DNA of 43,948 nucleotides from Lentisphaerae bacterium GWF2_50_93 (GTDB lineage Bacteria; Verrucomicrobiota; Lentisphaeria; Victivallales; GWF2-50-93): assembly GCA_001804815.1 (NCBI GenBank), contig MHBI01000079.1:1-43948 (forward strand), in the 5' to 3' direction. How positions within the stretch are numbered: the stretch's first letter is position 1; each line of letters starts with the position of its first letter. Under the pieces are notes generated by a model. It saw only the letters and a list, made by a program, of their open reading frames with translations, was not told where the DNA came from and did not search any database. Positions 32,051 through 40,304 of this stretch are shown here, in pieces. Both the position numbers and the translations under genes were made by a program.

Positions 32051-32572
32051 TCACTTGAAATCCGTGAATGGAATCCAGAGGAACTGGAAGAACTCAGGAC
32101 CCGCCCCTAGGAACGGGCCGATGCCGGGGATCCACAGGAGGCCTATCTTGAAGTCGCTGGACCTGGGCGTGATATTGTCCTCATATCCGATGGCAAGCGC
32201 GAAGTTGAACATGGTCTCGGAGTTCACGCGCAGCCCTTTATCATCGTAAATGGAGTCACGCATGACAACGAATACCGGAAAGAAGATGGTCGATGTGCGG
32301 AGTCCGTAATTCGGTGCGGGACTGAAATTACCGAGCGTCGACCAGTAGAACACGGGGAAGATCGGATAAACTCGCGAGGCCCACTTGCTGGTCGAAAGCT
32401 CCTTGTCATCGCATGAGATCGAGAAGAACGACTGTCCGGCGGGGATCTGCCTGGCGAAGTCCATGGAGGGATTAGACATCTGAGGTCCACCGACCTTCTG
32501 GTCCAGGCTTCCGCATCCGGCAACCAGCACCAGCACCGCCGCTCCAGCAAGTGCAAGGAATAAATTTTTCAT
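32051..32572 (-). CDS. putative lipoprotein
   Basis: The product is 173 aa, from an ATG 8 nt behind a strong AAGGAGGT. A lipobox LVAG-Cys20 follows a short hydrophobic segment, so the mature protein should be lipidated. The rest is a small beta-rich domain with several aromatic stretches ('RVYPIFPVFYWSTLGNFSP', 'IGLLWIPGIGPFLGAGPEFF') and no family I recognise. The Pro/Trp/Phe-rich segments might be membrane-associated or amyloid-prone. It stands alone between repeat clusters. Confidence 0.8.
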   Translation of the reverse strand: MKNLFLALAGAAVLVLVAGCGSLDQKVGGPQMSNPSMDFARQIPAGQSFFSISCDDKELSTSKWASRVYPIFPVFYWSTLGNFSPAPNYGLRTSTIFFPVFVVMRDSIYDDKGLRVNSETMFNFALAIGYEDNITPRSSDFKIGLLWIPGIGPFLGAGPEFFQFLWIPFTDFK

Positions 32573-32908
32573 CTGGATTACCTCCTTCTGTTCCTGTGAA
32601 TTACAATAGTCGGAAAAAAAGTAAAAGCAATTGGCCGTGAATCATGGCGAGGCCAGTATGCCAGTTTCGCCGACGTGAGTCGCGCCACGTGAGCCGAGCT
32701 GGACACAGCAACGTGGCCTCACCCGGTTGCGACAACGTCGCTCACGCGAAACTGGCTCGGAGGAGGCGTCCCGAGGCTATTTATGCGCTCGGGACGCCAT
32801 ACTCAATCCAGCAGCGATTGAGATCTTGCAACTTCCGAACTTTCGCATTCTCGAACTCCCGAACTTCCCAATCTTCACTTCGTTATGGCACAGGCTAAAG
32901 CCCCGTAC
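32573..32908. repeat. cluster of palindromic modules, including a CCAGTTTCGC-ended element
   Basis: CCAGTTTCGC (32661-32670) and GCGAAACTGG (32746-32755) bracket smaller hairpins such as CGACGTGAGTCG, GCGACAACGTCGC and a GCCACGT/ACGTGGC pair. It is followed by a CGTCCCGAG ... CTCGGGACG stem near 32769-32797, and by a minimal ACAGGCTAAAGCC-CCGTACCTACTT unit (32886-32912) that contains the TAG stop of the 805-aa gene. No gene is seen. Confidence 0.65.
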
Positions 32909-35326
32909 CTACTTAATCCCATCCACCTGTATTCCCATCGGCGCAAGCATCGTCCCGTCCGGCAATTTGAACTGTGCATCGCCGAAGTTGGCGGTCACCA
33001 CGACTCCGTTCGCAAATCGCGTCCGTTGTAAGGCATGGTCTGGCGTCAGCCATTCGTGCGAAAGCATCTCGGAATATCCTGTCGCAAGCGCCACCGGCGC
33101 AATGGTCTTGTAGCTTTTTACGAAACGGTCCTTGTCCGCATCAAAACTCTTCCTGCTGAACATGAACATCGGAGTGGTTCCGTAGAGCGTGTTCCAAAGG
33201 TCGCGCCTCTCCCAGAGCTTTGGAAGCTTGTTGTTGTAGTCGCCCCAGTACCACTGCGCCATCACGCATTCATGGTATACAAGCTCCCACAGCGGAATGC
33301 GGTAGACGTGTCCGGTCTGGAACTTTGCAACCTGCTCCGGCACTTCATCCCATATCCGCTTCATGTCGCGTCCGGAATCTGGTACCCGATATGGTCCAAG
33401 GCTCAGCATGCCCTCGAAATAATGTACGTAAGGCACAGCCGCGTCGTGCCCGGTCTCGCAGCCGCAGACCAGACCGCGGCCTTCGCTGACATAGCGCAGG
33501 AGTTCCATCTTGTAGTGCTTGCTCTCGGTCCTGGTCATGGGATGCTTTGGGTGATAGCATTCGCGCCACGGGCTGGCAGTTGTCGTGTCGATAAAGCGGC
33601 ATCGGTAAGGAGATGTTGCGAGATCCGCAGGAATGCGTTTCTGAGCATATGACACCGCCTGGCGGTCGCACAAGGTACCGCATGGGATCATCTTGCCATC
33701 CTTTGTCTCGATCTCCCAGCCGCGCACCCATTCCCCGCCCTTGCCGACCATGAGATCGTCATTTTTCCATGCATCGCTTGTCCAGTCCGGATGCAGCCAT
33801 CGCAGTTTCGGGAAATTTTCGGGATTCATTGTGTCCTGGTAGATGTCATAACGGCTTGTCAGGACGCCCATGTCATTCAAAGCCTTGATCTCTTCAGGCG
33901 GACACCTGTTGCTCCACAGGATGCGCTTGATGCCAAGAGACTGCATCTCCCGGCAGATCGAGGGCGCGTCCTTGTCCCAGCACCAGACGTTGACGGCACC
34001 GACAAGCAGGTCGACCGCCGGTATCGCCTTGCGCTTCTCTTCAAGCGTCCTGAACAAGCCGGTCTTCTTCGAATATTCACGGTATCGCTTCGCCATGGCG
34101 ACATAGCCGTCGCGGTCGAAAACCACATATCTGATGATCCGGTCGGAACCAAAGTTCCCTTTCTGCGGCTCCCATTCAGGAACAATACCAAGCAGGCCGT
34201 CCCTTCTCGTAATGGAGACAGACGCATCGTCTGCCGTCTCAACAATCGCCATCCAGCCAGCCTCTCCGTCAGTCGCACCGTACCACGGCATGCAGAGCCC
34301 GTGTCCGCCGTACAGGCAGTAATGCATCGGTGGAAGCGACTGATCGTCGACGGGATAGCTGATCCCTTCATTGACGGGAAGAATCAGCATCTGCCCCTTG
34401 GAGGAAGCGAACGGAGCCGGCCATACGAGCTTTCCGTCCATCTCTCCGGAAGCCTTGAGCGTCAGAACGCATTCCGGACTCTTCTCATCAAGACGGACAG
34501 TTGCGTTTATCTCGCGCATCGACGCCGGGTCGAGGAACCGGACATCAAGTCCGCCCTGCTTGACCGCGGCATCCATGACGACAACCGCAGCCCCGCCAGC
34601 ATTCTGCATCCACGAACGCTTCGTGCGCCGATCCTTGAGCTCGAACTCCGCACTTGCGGTATGGAACGTAACCTCAAGCGTGTCGTTCCTGATGCTTTGC
34701 GTGGCTGGAAGATTTTTATTACGGAGCGAATCCATATTGTCCTGGCGTGCCAGCGCGACATCGTCGAGCCAGATGGTGACTGGTCCAGTTCCAATTAGCC
34801 GGGGCAGGATCGAGGTTGCCCCCTGGGGGACAGCAAAACGCGTACGGATCTGCTGCCAGTCCTTTGTTTCACGAACCGTCTTTCCGCCGTGGGTCCAGTC
34901 CATGACCTTGTCATCTGCGTCACGTGTGACGACGCCCAGCGTGGCATTGCCCTTCCCCTGCATGCGGACCCATGCGGACAGTTCTAAAATATCCCCCGGC
35001 GAAACATTGATCTGCCGGACCTGTTCAAAGCTCCAGTCCTTGTCACCGGCATGTTCTATGCGGACAGACTGTGTCCCGCCGTGCCTTACGCTGATGTCCA
35101 GGGCGGTCCTGCCGGTCCCGGACTCGCGTGTCCATATGGGTTTCCATCCTTCGCTTCCCTTTTCAAAATCACCGTTCACTATAAGATTCTTTTCCATCGC
35201 CGTCCCCTTCCCGTTGTTTTGAGCCAGACAGGCCCCCGCCAATATCCCCATGCAGCCAAGGAACATCAAGATTCCGATTCCATGTTGAATGTTTCCGCCG
35301 TGGCGGATTGAATGCCGGATGTTCAT
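32909..35326 (-). CDS. secreted CBM4/9 plus GH101/GH129-like glycosidase-type protein
   Basis: The product is 805 aa if the ATG at 35326 is used. The first 20 residues (MNIRHSIRHGGNIQHGIGIL) are encoded by dispersed repeat sequence. An in-frame ATG at 35266 would start directly at the hydrophobic signal (MFLGCMGILAGACLA), but neither start has a strong ribosome site. Residues about 45-195 form a CBM4/9-type jelly roll ('NLIVNGDFEKGSEGW', 'TGPVTIWLDDVALAR'). A large beta domain follows, then a barrel-like part with 'GWMAIVETADDASVSI', 'KRILWSNRCPPEEI', 'CRFIDTTTASPW' and 'GRGLVCGCETGHD'. This reminds me of GH101/GH129 (DUF5696-type) enzymes, but I cannot fix the catalytic pair. The TAG stop lies in a repeat unit. 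Confidence 0.8.
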   Translation of the reverse strand: MNIRHSIRHGGNIQHGIGILMFLGCMGILAGACLAQNNGKGTAMEKNLIVNGDFEKGSEGWKPIWTRESGTGRTALDISVRHGGTQSVRIEHAGDKDWSFEQVRQINVSPGDILELSAWVRMQGKGNATLGVVTRDADDKVMDWTHGGKTVRETKDWQQIRTRFAVPQGATSILPRLIGTGPVTIWLDDVALARQDNMDSLRNKNLPATQSIRNDTLEVTFHTASAEFELKDRRTKRSWMQNAGGAAVVVMDAAVKQGGLDVRFLDPASMREINATVRLDEKSPECVLTLKASGEMDGKLVWPAPFASSKGQMLILPVNEGISYPVDDQSLPPMHYCLYGGHGLCMPWYGATDGEAGWMAIVETADDASVSITRRDGLLGIVPEWEPQKGNFGSDRIIRYVVFDRDGYVAMAKRYREYSKKTGLFRTLEEKRKAIPAVDLLVGAVNVWCWDKDAPSICREMQSLGIKRILWSNRCPPEEIKALNDMGVLTSRYDIYQDTMNPENFPKLRWLHPDWTSDAWKNDDLMVGKGGEWVRGWEIETKDGKMIPCGTLCDRQAVSYAQKRIPADLATSPYRCRFIDTTTASPWRECYHPKHPMTRTESKHYKMELLRYVSEGRGLVCGCETGHDAAVPYVHYFEGMLSLGPYRVPDSGRDMKRIWDEVPEQVAKFQTGHVYRIPLWELVYHECVMAQWYWGDYNNKLPKLWERRDLWNTLYGTTPMFMFSRKSFDADKDRFVKSYKTIAPVALATGYSEMLSHEWLTPDHALQRTRFANGVVVTANFGDAQFKLPDGTMLAPMGIQVDGIK

Positions 35327-35433
35327 TTTACTGTCTCATTCCACCTTTCGTTTTCAGGCGGTAAGCTATGTGTCCCAATCCCGTTAAACAAGATTGCCTC
35401 ACCGCTAAGTGCATGAAAAATAAAAGAAATAGA

Positions 35434-35473
35434 TTACCATACGGAATACGTTATATCATGAACTGTATGGTAA
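35434..35473. promoter_or_regulatory. inverted repeat upstream of the nucleotidyltransferase-like gene
   Basis: TTACCATAC (35434-35442) and GTATGGTAA (35465-35473) are perfect 9-bp inverted arms with a 22-bp loop. They end 22 bp before the ATG at 35495. An operator for an autoregulated gene or a leader hairpin are both possible. No poly-T tail follows, so a terminator is unlikely. Confidence 0.4.
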
Positions 35474-35494
35474 CCTAATGCAGGAATTCAATCA

Positions 35495-36130
35495 ATGGCT
35501 ATCAAGGGCATATTGCGCGGGGAGCTTGAAAACTCGATTAGAATGAAGGCTGGCTATGAAAGGGAGCTTTCAAAACTTCCTATTGGCAGCCTTGCGAGGA
35601 GGAAGATAAACGGGCATCATTATTATTACTTGATATACTGGGACAAAGGCAAGGTGAAATCGGTATATAGGGGAAAAGTTTCTGATAAAATCCTGCAGAA
35701 GTATTCTCAGGTAAAACAATACAGGGCAAAATACCGTCATCTTCTTTCAAGACTCAAAAAAGAGATAAAATTCATCAAGGGGCGCTTCGTGGAAAAGAAC
35801 CAGTATGAGTTATGCGTGGAAGTGCTCCACCGGCTTGACAGTAAAGGCGTATTGAATCATGCGCTGGTCATAGGCAGCTGGTGCCTCTTCTTCTATAGGA
35901 AATATTTTGATGATGAAGGATACAGTCCGCCTGTCAGGACCAGGGATATCGATTTCCTAGTGCCTATACCACTCAAATTCAAAGGCAAGGAAGACATACC
36001 TAGAATACTCAAAGACTTCGGGTTCGTGACCGGATTCAAAGGCAATTCCGGATATGATGTTGAACAGTCTTTTTTGCCGGCAAGGTGCCGGTGCTACTTT
36101 AAAATTCCAAGTTTCGAGCTTCTGGCATGA
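35495..36130 (+). pseudogene. DUF6788-like plus nucleotidyltransferase protein, 3' end lost to a repeat
   Basis: The product is 211 aa, with AGGA about 10 nt before the ATG. Residues 15-65 match DUF6788 in style ('LSKLPIGSLARRKINGHHYY', YLIYWDKGKVKSVYRGK). Residues 120-155 carry a nucleotidyltransferase core: VIGSWC with Gly127-Ser128, and RTRDIDFLVP with Asp151 and Asp153. Relatives continue well past this point. Here, after about residue 192 the reading frame enters TGCCGGCAAGGTGCCGGTG-type repeat sequence and stops, so the third carboxylate and the C-terminal domain are missing. Similar nucleotidyltransferases occur as toxins or abortive-infection proteins, but no antitoxin is adjacent. 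Whether it still functions is doubtful. Confidence 0.65.
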
Positions 36131-36133
36131 TAC

Positions 36134-36484
36134 TCATTTCTGGCGATACTCCGATTCTGCCATTCCACCCCCGGGGCATGGATCGCCGGGATTACTCCAT
36201 TTGAACGGGTATGTCCTGCACTGCGATGGACGGCGCGCATATATCCGGCATCCCGGCGGTGAACCGATATAGAACGGGCAGCTGCCGTCTGCATTCTCGA
36301 CCAGGGAAACAATCCCATCCTCGCCTGGAATGGTCATGTTCTCATAAAAATCACACAGCTCCATTCCTATGAGTCCAGCTATGTCCTCAGCTTCCCTTTC
36401 GGAAATCCGGACATATCCATGCCATCTGCAGCACTGCCCGCAGCGGATGCATTTGAATTCCGAGTAATTTCTTTTAGTATACAT
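36134..36484 (-). CDS. YkgJ-family cysteine-cluster protein
   Basis: The product is 116 aa. FKCIRCGQCCRWHG (Cys12, 15, 18, 19) and the later CPFY, CRIYARRPSQCRTYPF cysteines form the typical YkgJ set, which is thought to chelate zinc or an iron-sulphur cluster. The function of the family is unknown. No strong ribosome site is seen. It is convergent with the truncated nucleotidyltransferase gene, with only 3 nt between the stops, which suggests that the repeat insertion brought them together. Confidence 0.88.
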   Translation of the reverse strand: MYTKRNYSEFKCIRCGQCCRWHGYVRISEREAEDIAGLIGMELCDFYENMTIPGEDGIVSLVENADGSCPFYIGSPPGCRIYARRPSQCRTYPFKWSNPGDPCPGGGMAESEYRQK

Positions 36485-36601
36485 ATTATTTCAGTCGACA
36501 GTTGCCAGCAAGATGCCAGCGCTCCGATTCAGATTGCGCATAATAAATCCTGGTGAAGCCAGTATGCCAGTTTCAACTTTCGCACTTTCGCACTTTAGAA
36601 C
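36485..36601. repeat. half-copies of the CCAGT / CCAGCGCT repeat modules
   Basis: GTTGCCAGCAAGATGCCAGCGCTCC and, 40 bp on, AGCCAGTATGCCAGTTTC are the same words seen at 31990-32040, 32650-32670 and 38845-38872. They lie directly behind the stop codon of the heparinase-like gene. Confidence 0.5.
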
Positions 36602-38557
36602 TTATCTTCCCCATTCCCCTACAGGCTTCAGTTCCGGCGCATTGCCAGTTTTTCCAACTGGAGCCAGCCAGACTGAGAGGCGCTCCTTCGCTGATTTTTC
36701 CACATCGACTTCAAAGCCGATCATGCAAGTACCCTTGTTCTCGGCATCATATTCGCGCGGCGGCTTCTCGGTATTGTAGATCTTCAGTTTAACGCCTGAC
36801 GGTGACAGCACGCGAAACTCAAGCTGCTTCCCGTCACGCTCCAGCGTCGCTGCACCATCACCGGTGATCTTGACTTCGGCGCGCGTGATCATTCCCCACC
36901 GCACGTTCACCTTGCGGTCGGGTGCCTGGAGTTCATCCTGCACGAGCACCGAACCGTCCTCACGCAGTCCAATGCCACGCACTGCGCTCTTGAGCTGCCC
37001 TTCATATACAGCCGTCATATTAACCACAGTATGCGGGAACGGGCCATCCTTCTTGAATTCAGTTATCGGCGCGTTCCCTTTGGCTATCTGCAGCTTGTCA
37101 TCAACCACAAGCGTGTTGTGCCCGCGGTTGTTCAGACGGAACACTGTCCAGCGCCCGCCGTCCTGCTTGCCATTCCAAAGTTCGACGCCCTTGGACTCAA
37201 GGCTCTCGTAGCCCTGCATTCCAAGATCCTCGGCCCATCTCACACCATCGGCGTCCATCACGAACGAACCTATGTCCATATGCGCATGGCTGGATGACGG
37301 CGAACCTCCCTTGGTGGCGACAAAAGTCGCATTCTCATCCCATCCGCTCCGATGGATGCCAAGCGGCGTGCGGCCTCCGGCATTCCAGGAAAGTCCAGAC
37401 GGAGGTTTCATTTCTGCGAACGGCTTCGCCCATAGCAGCAGCAAGGGAAAGAAACGGTTGCCCATCCCTTCGGGACCGTGCTTGCCGGCGAGATATTTCT
37501 TCAGCCTCTCCTTCTCTATTACAAGCAGGCTGGGCTCATCCTTCTTCAATGCAAACCAGTACATCGCCGGTTCCACTCCGCCATTAATGCTGCAGTCGGA
37601 GTAGTTGAAGAAGAGCCGCGTCGGTCCGGTTACATTGATCAGGAAGTCTGGCGTATCCATGAAGCCCTTGGCTCCGGACAGTCCGAAATCAGAACCGAGC
37701 ACCGACTCCAGCGCAGCAAGCATGAGGACATTGTAGCTTGTTCCATACCCCCAGTAGGTCGGCCCTTCCGGATACGCTCCGTCCGGCACGTACTCGTGCA
37801 TCGAATTCGGAACTCCAGCAACTGCCCGCACAATAATATCCGCCGCCAGTTCCGGCTCATCCTCAAGCACTGCCAGCACCCCGATTGTCAGACCGCCGTT
37901 GCATACCTGGTTCCAGTTGTTCGTCCCCGTCACCCAGCCGCCATTCACCTTCATCCCAGGCTTGAGCCCCTTCTCGACGATCGCCGTCCTGATCGTCCTG
38001 CGCGCCTCCGGTTCGAGCTCCTGGTAGAGCCAGTCGTAGCCGATGGCCAGCGCCGTGGTCATCTCGGCGACATCCAGGAAATGCCTCGGATTCCAGTCGG
38101 TGAAGCCCGCACAGGCCAGCATCTCCTTCTGGGCGCGTTCCAGATAACGGCGGTCCTTCGTCATGCGATAGGCAAGACTGAGATATGTTATCCGGCGAAG
38201 GGCCGTGCGCGACACATCCAGCAGACGGCGTCCGATCTGCTTGCGCTCAAGCACCGGAACAGCGATCATCGCATCACTGATGTCCTTGACATGGTCCAGA
38301 GCCCCCTGCAGCAGCGGATCACCGGCGATCCTGGCCTTGAGCTTCTCCTCGTCTCCAGACTTGAGGAACAATCGCGGATGCGCCTTCGGTGCATCCGCCA
38401 ATTTAGCCTTCACGTCCTCGGCCTTCCGCGCCTTGCCGATGTCCACTGGTTTTGCCATGTCAGCAGGCTCCTTGTCCGCAGCTTGCGCCGTGACTGCCAG
38501 AGAACAGGCAAAAGCCAGGCCGAGGCCTTTCCAGAAATGAACCGATATGCATTGCAT
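36602..38557 (-). CDS. secreted heparinase II/III-family polysaccharide lyase
   Basis: The product is 651 aa. AAGGA precedes the ATG by 6 nt. The signal peptide ends at about Ala26 (VTAQA). Residues about 60-330 form an alpha-helical toroid of the alginate-lyase/heparinase type ('HPRLFLKSGDEEKLKARI', 'ALAIGYDWLYQELEPE', WVTGTNNWNQVCNGG). From about 370 comes the heparinase II/III beta-sheet domain, with the hallmark SSSHAHMDIGSFVMDADG containing the conserved His. Enzymes of this group cleave uronate-containing polysaccharides by beta-elimination. Alginate, heparinoid or other uronans are all possible. It stands as a single gene flanked by repeats. Confidence 0.88.
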   Translation of the reverse strand: MQCISVHFWKGLGLAFACSLAVTAQAADKEPADMAKPVDIGKARKAEDVKAKLADAPKAHPRLFLKSGDEEKLKARIAGDPLLQGALDHVKDISDAMIAVPVLERKQIGRRLLDVSRTALRRITYLSLAYRMTKDRRYLERAQKEMLACAGFTDWNPRHFLDVAEMTTALAIGYDWLYQELEPEARRTIRTAIVEKGLKPGMKVNGGWVTGTNNWNQVCNGGLTIGVLAVLEDEPELAADIIVRAVAGVPNSMHEYVPDGAYPEGPTYWGYGTSYNVLMLAALESVLGSDFGLSGAKGFMDTPDFLINVTGPTRLFFNYSDCSINGGVEPAMYWFALKKDEPSLLVIEKERLKKYLAGKHGPEGMGNRFFPLLLLWAKPFAEMKPPSGLSWNAGGRTPLGIHRSGWDENATFVATKGGSPSSSHAHMDIGSFVMDADGVRWAEDLGMQGYESLESKGVELWNGKQDGGRWTVFRLNNRGHNTLVVDDKLQIAKGNAPITEFKKDGPFPHTVVNMTAVYEGQLKSAVRGIGLREDGSVLVQDELQAPDRKVNVRWGMITRAEVKITGDGAATLERDGKQLEFRVLSPSGVKLKIYNTEKPPREYDAENKGTCMIGFEVDVEKSAKERLSVWLAPVGKTGNAPELKPVGEWGR

Positions 38558-38958
38558 TGAATGTCCTTCCTTTAGGAAATGATGTAAGAGAGAAGAGATT
38601 AACGGGAATTTTATTTTTCATGTTGCCTTGAAAGATAATCAGGCCGAGTCTTTAAATCAAGGGAAGCTATGGAAATTCGTATTGGCCACAGACACTGGGA
38701 AAGGAGGTATAAAGCTGCAAAGGCACAGAGGCACAAAGGTTGAACATCCAATATCGAACAAGGAATATCGATGGGAACTTCGAAGCTGTAAGCTCCCGAA
38801 CGCTGTTGGAATTAAGTATGGCGGTTTTGCCAAAACCGCCTCTCGAGCCAGTTTCGGCGAAACTGGCATACTGTATTCCGCCACTTTGCACCTCTGAGCC
38901 AGATATTCCAAAGACATCTTGACTCTTCGCCGTCCCCGCATTACTTTAATAATTAACA
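38558..38958. repeat. repeat cluster between divergent lyase and mannanase genes
   Basis: No gene is visible. It holds GGCACAGAGGCACAAAG octamers (38721-38737), an AACATCCAATATCGAAC module (38744-38760), GGCGGTTTTGCCAAAACCGCC-type and GCCAGTTTCGGCGAAACTGG hairpins (38820-38872). The last two form a pair like the units at 949-993 and 19613-19755. Promoters for both flanking genes must lie here or be very short. Confidence 0.6.
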
Positions 38959-40056
38959 ATGAAAACAAAAGTAATGTTTGCAGCAATAATGGCAACCGTA
39001 TCATTGGTCATAGATGTCAGCGCACAGCAGTCCGCCCTGTTCGAACCTCCGAAGGACAGGCAGTTGCTGGTGATCGGACAGGATATGGGAGCCATCGGAG
39101 GGTTCCCAAAACCCAACAATGACGGCTACGTCGACCATATCGACATCAAGCCGGGCGGCGTTACGACCTACACCGGCCTGACCAAGCTCGGCGGTCTGAA
39201 AACGCTGGTCAATCTCTATTCAGGCGATACCTGGGCCCAGGCAATCATCGACAATCCCATCTACGCCAATTCAGTCCTCGTCATCGGCCTGCACATGGTC
39301 GACCAGGAAAAAAGCGCGGCGAACGGCGAACTGGACGCTCAAATCAAAATGCTCGGTGAATGGATCAAGCAGACGAAACGCCCTGTGTTCCTGCGCATCG
39401 GCTACGAGTTCGACGGCACCTGGAACCACTACGATCCGGAAAGCTATAAGGCTGCATATAAGAGGCTCGTCACCAAATTCAGGGAACTCCAGGTCACGAA
39501 CTGCGTGACCGTCTGGCAGGCCTCCACTTCGCCTGTCAACGGCAAGCAGGCAGACATAGGTAAATGGTATCCCGGCGACGAGTACGTGGACTGGATCGGA
39601 TATTCCTGGTTCCTGTCATCCGCGAACCAGATCAAGCTTACCGACGGGCTTCTCGCCTTCGCCCGGGAGCACAAGAAGCCTGTGATGGTCTGCGAATCCG
39701 CCCCCCAGGGCTACGACAATGCAAGGCTTACCCAGAGGAATATCTACAAGGGCATCGACCCCAAGGAAAAAACTCCGGAAAAGATATGGAAGGAATGGTA
39801 TGCTCCATTCTTCAACTACATCGAAAAAAACAAGGACGTCATCCGGATTGTCGCCTACATCAATGTAAACTGGGATTCCCAGATGCTCTGGGGATGGCCG
39901 TATCTCCACGGCTACTGGGGTGATTCACGGGTGGAAGTCAATCCCGACATAAAGAAGCTATGGCTTGAAACGATATCCGACAAGAAGTGGATGAATTCCT
40001 CCCCCACCCTCTTCCAGGACCTCGGATTTCCGGCGCAAAGTGACAGAGGCACATAG
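38959..40056 (+). CDS. secreted GH26-like beta-mannanase
   Basis: The product is 365 aa with a signal peptide of about 22 residues (ending DVSA). A TIM-barrel layout has FLRIGYEFDGTWNHY with acid/base Glu150 and PVMVCESAPQGY with nucleophile Glu246, matching clan GH-A family 26. GH26 enzymes cut beta-1,4-mannan, beta-1,3-xylan or mixed-linkage glucan. Together with the GH38 gene, mannan is an attractive substrate (inference). No ribosome site is visible; the leader is A/T-rich. The last residues (SDRGT) and the TAG stop are encoded by the first unit of a 16-bp tandem repeat, so the original 3' end has been overwritten. Confidence 0.85.
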   Translation: MKTKVMFAAIMATVSLVIDVSAQQSALFEPPKDRQLLVIGQDMGAIGGFPKPNNDGYVDHIDIKPGGVTTYTGLTKLGGLKTLVNLYSGDTWAQAIIDNPIYANSVLVIGLHMVDQEKSAANGELDAQIKMLGEWIKQTKRPVFLRIGYEFDGTWNHYDPESYKAAYKRLVTKFRELQVTNCVTVWQASTSPVNGKQADIGKWYPGDEYVDWIGYSWFLSSANQIKLTDGLLAFAREHKKPVMVCESAPQGYDNARLTQRNIYKGIDPKEKTPEKIWKEWYAPFFNYIEKNKDVIRIVAYINVNWDSQMLWGWPYLHGYWGDSRVEVNPDIKKLWLETISDKKWMNSSPTLFQDLGFPAQSDRGT

Positions 40057-40086
40057 TGACAGAGGCACATAGTGACAGAGGCACAT
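40039..40086. repeat. 3 x 16-bp tandem repeat overlapping the mannanase stop
   Basis: AGTGACAGAGGCACAT occurs three times without mismatch (40039-40054, 40055-40070, 40071-40086). It is two octamers of the family found inverted at 40305-40424. The TAG stop of the mannanase gene is at the junction of units 1 and 2. Confidence 0.9.
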
Positions 40087-40117
40087 AGCGGCAAAAGACA
40101 GTTAGGAAATACGTTAT

Positions 40118-40285
40118 TGGGCATTGAGTCTTGGATATTCATTCTTCTCTTTCTCTGTACCTTTGCGCATGCTTTTCTTCATTCGACGTTGGATGTTCGA
40201 TGTTGAATGTTCGATGTTCATTTTTCTCTCCCTCCCAATCTCCACTTCGTCATTCTACATTCCTTGTTCGATATTGGATATTCAT
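40118..40285. repeat. GTTGGATGTTCGATGTT-type dispersed repeat
   Basis: Four variants of a word like TTCGATGTTGGATGTTCAT lie here (about 40118-40142, 40183-40200, 40200-40222, 40264-40285). Relatives occur at 27925-27950, inverted at 38742-38776, and in the start of the 805-aa gene (35262-35326). There is no coding potential beyond chance open frames. Confidence 0.65.
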
Positions 40286-40304
40286 ATCTTTGTGCCTCAG
40301 TACC

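Noticed and set aside
37478..38560. 360-codon open frame on the plus strand
   Set aside because: Antisense to the heparinase II/III-like gene; His/Arg-rich composition typical of shadows in GC-rich coding DNA.
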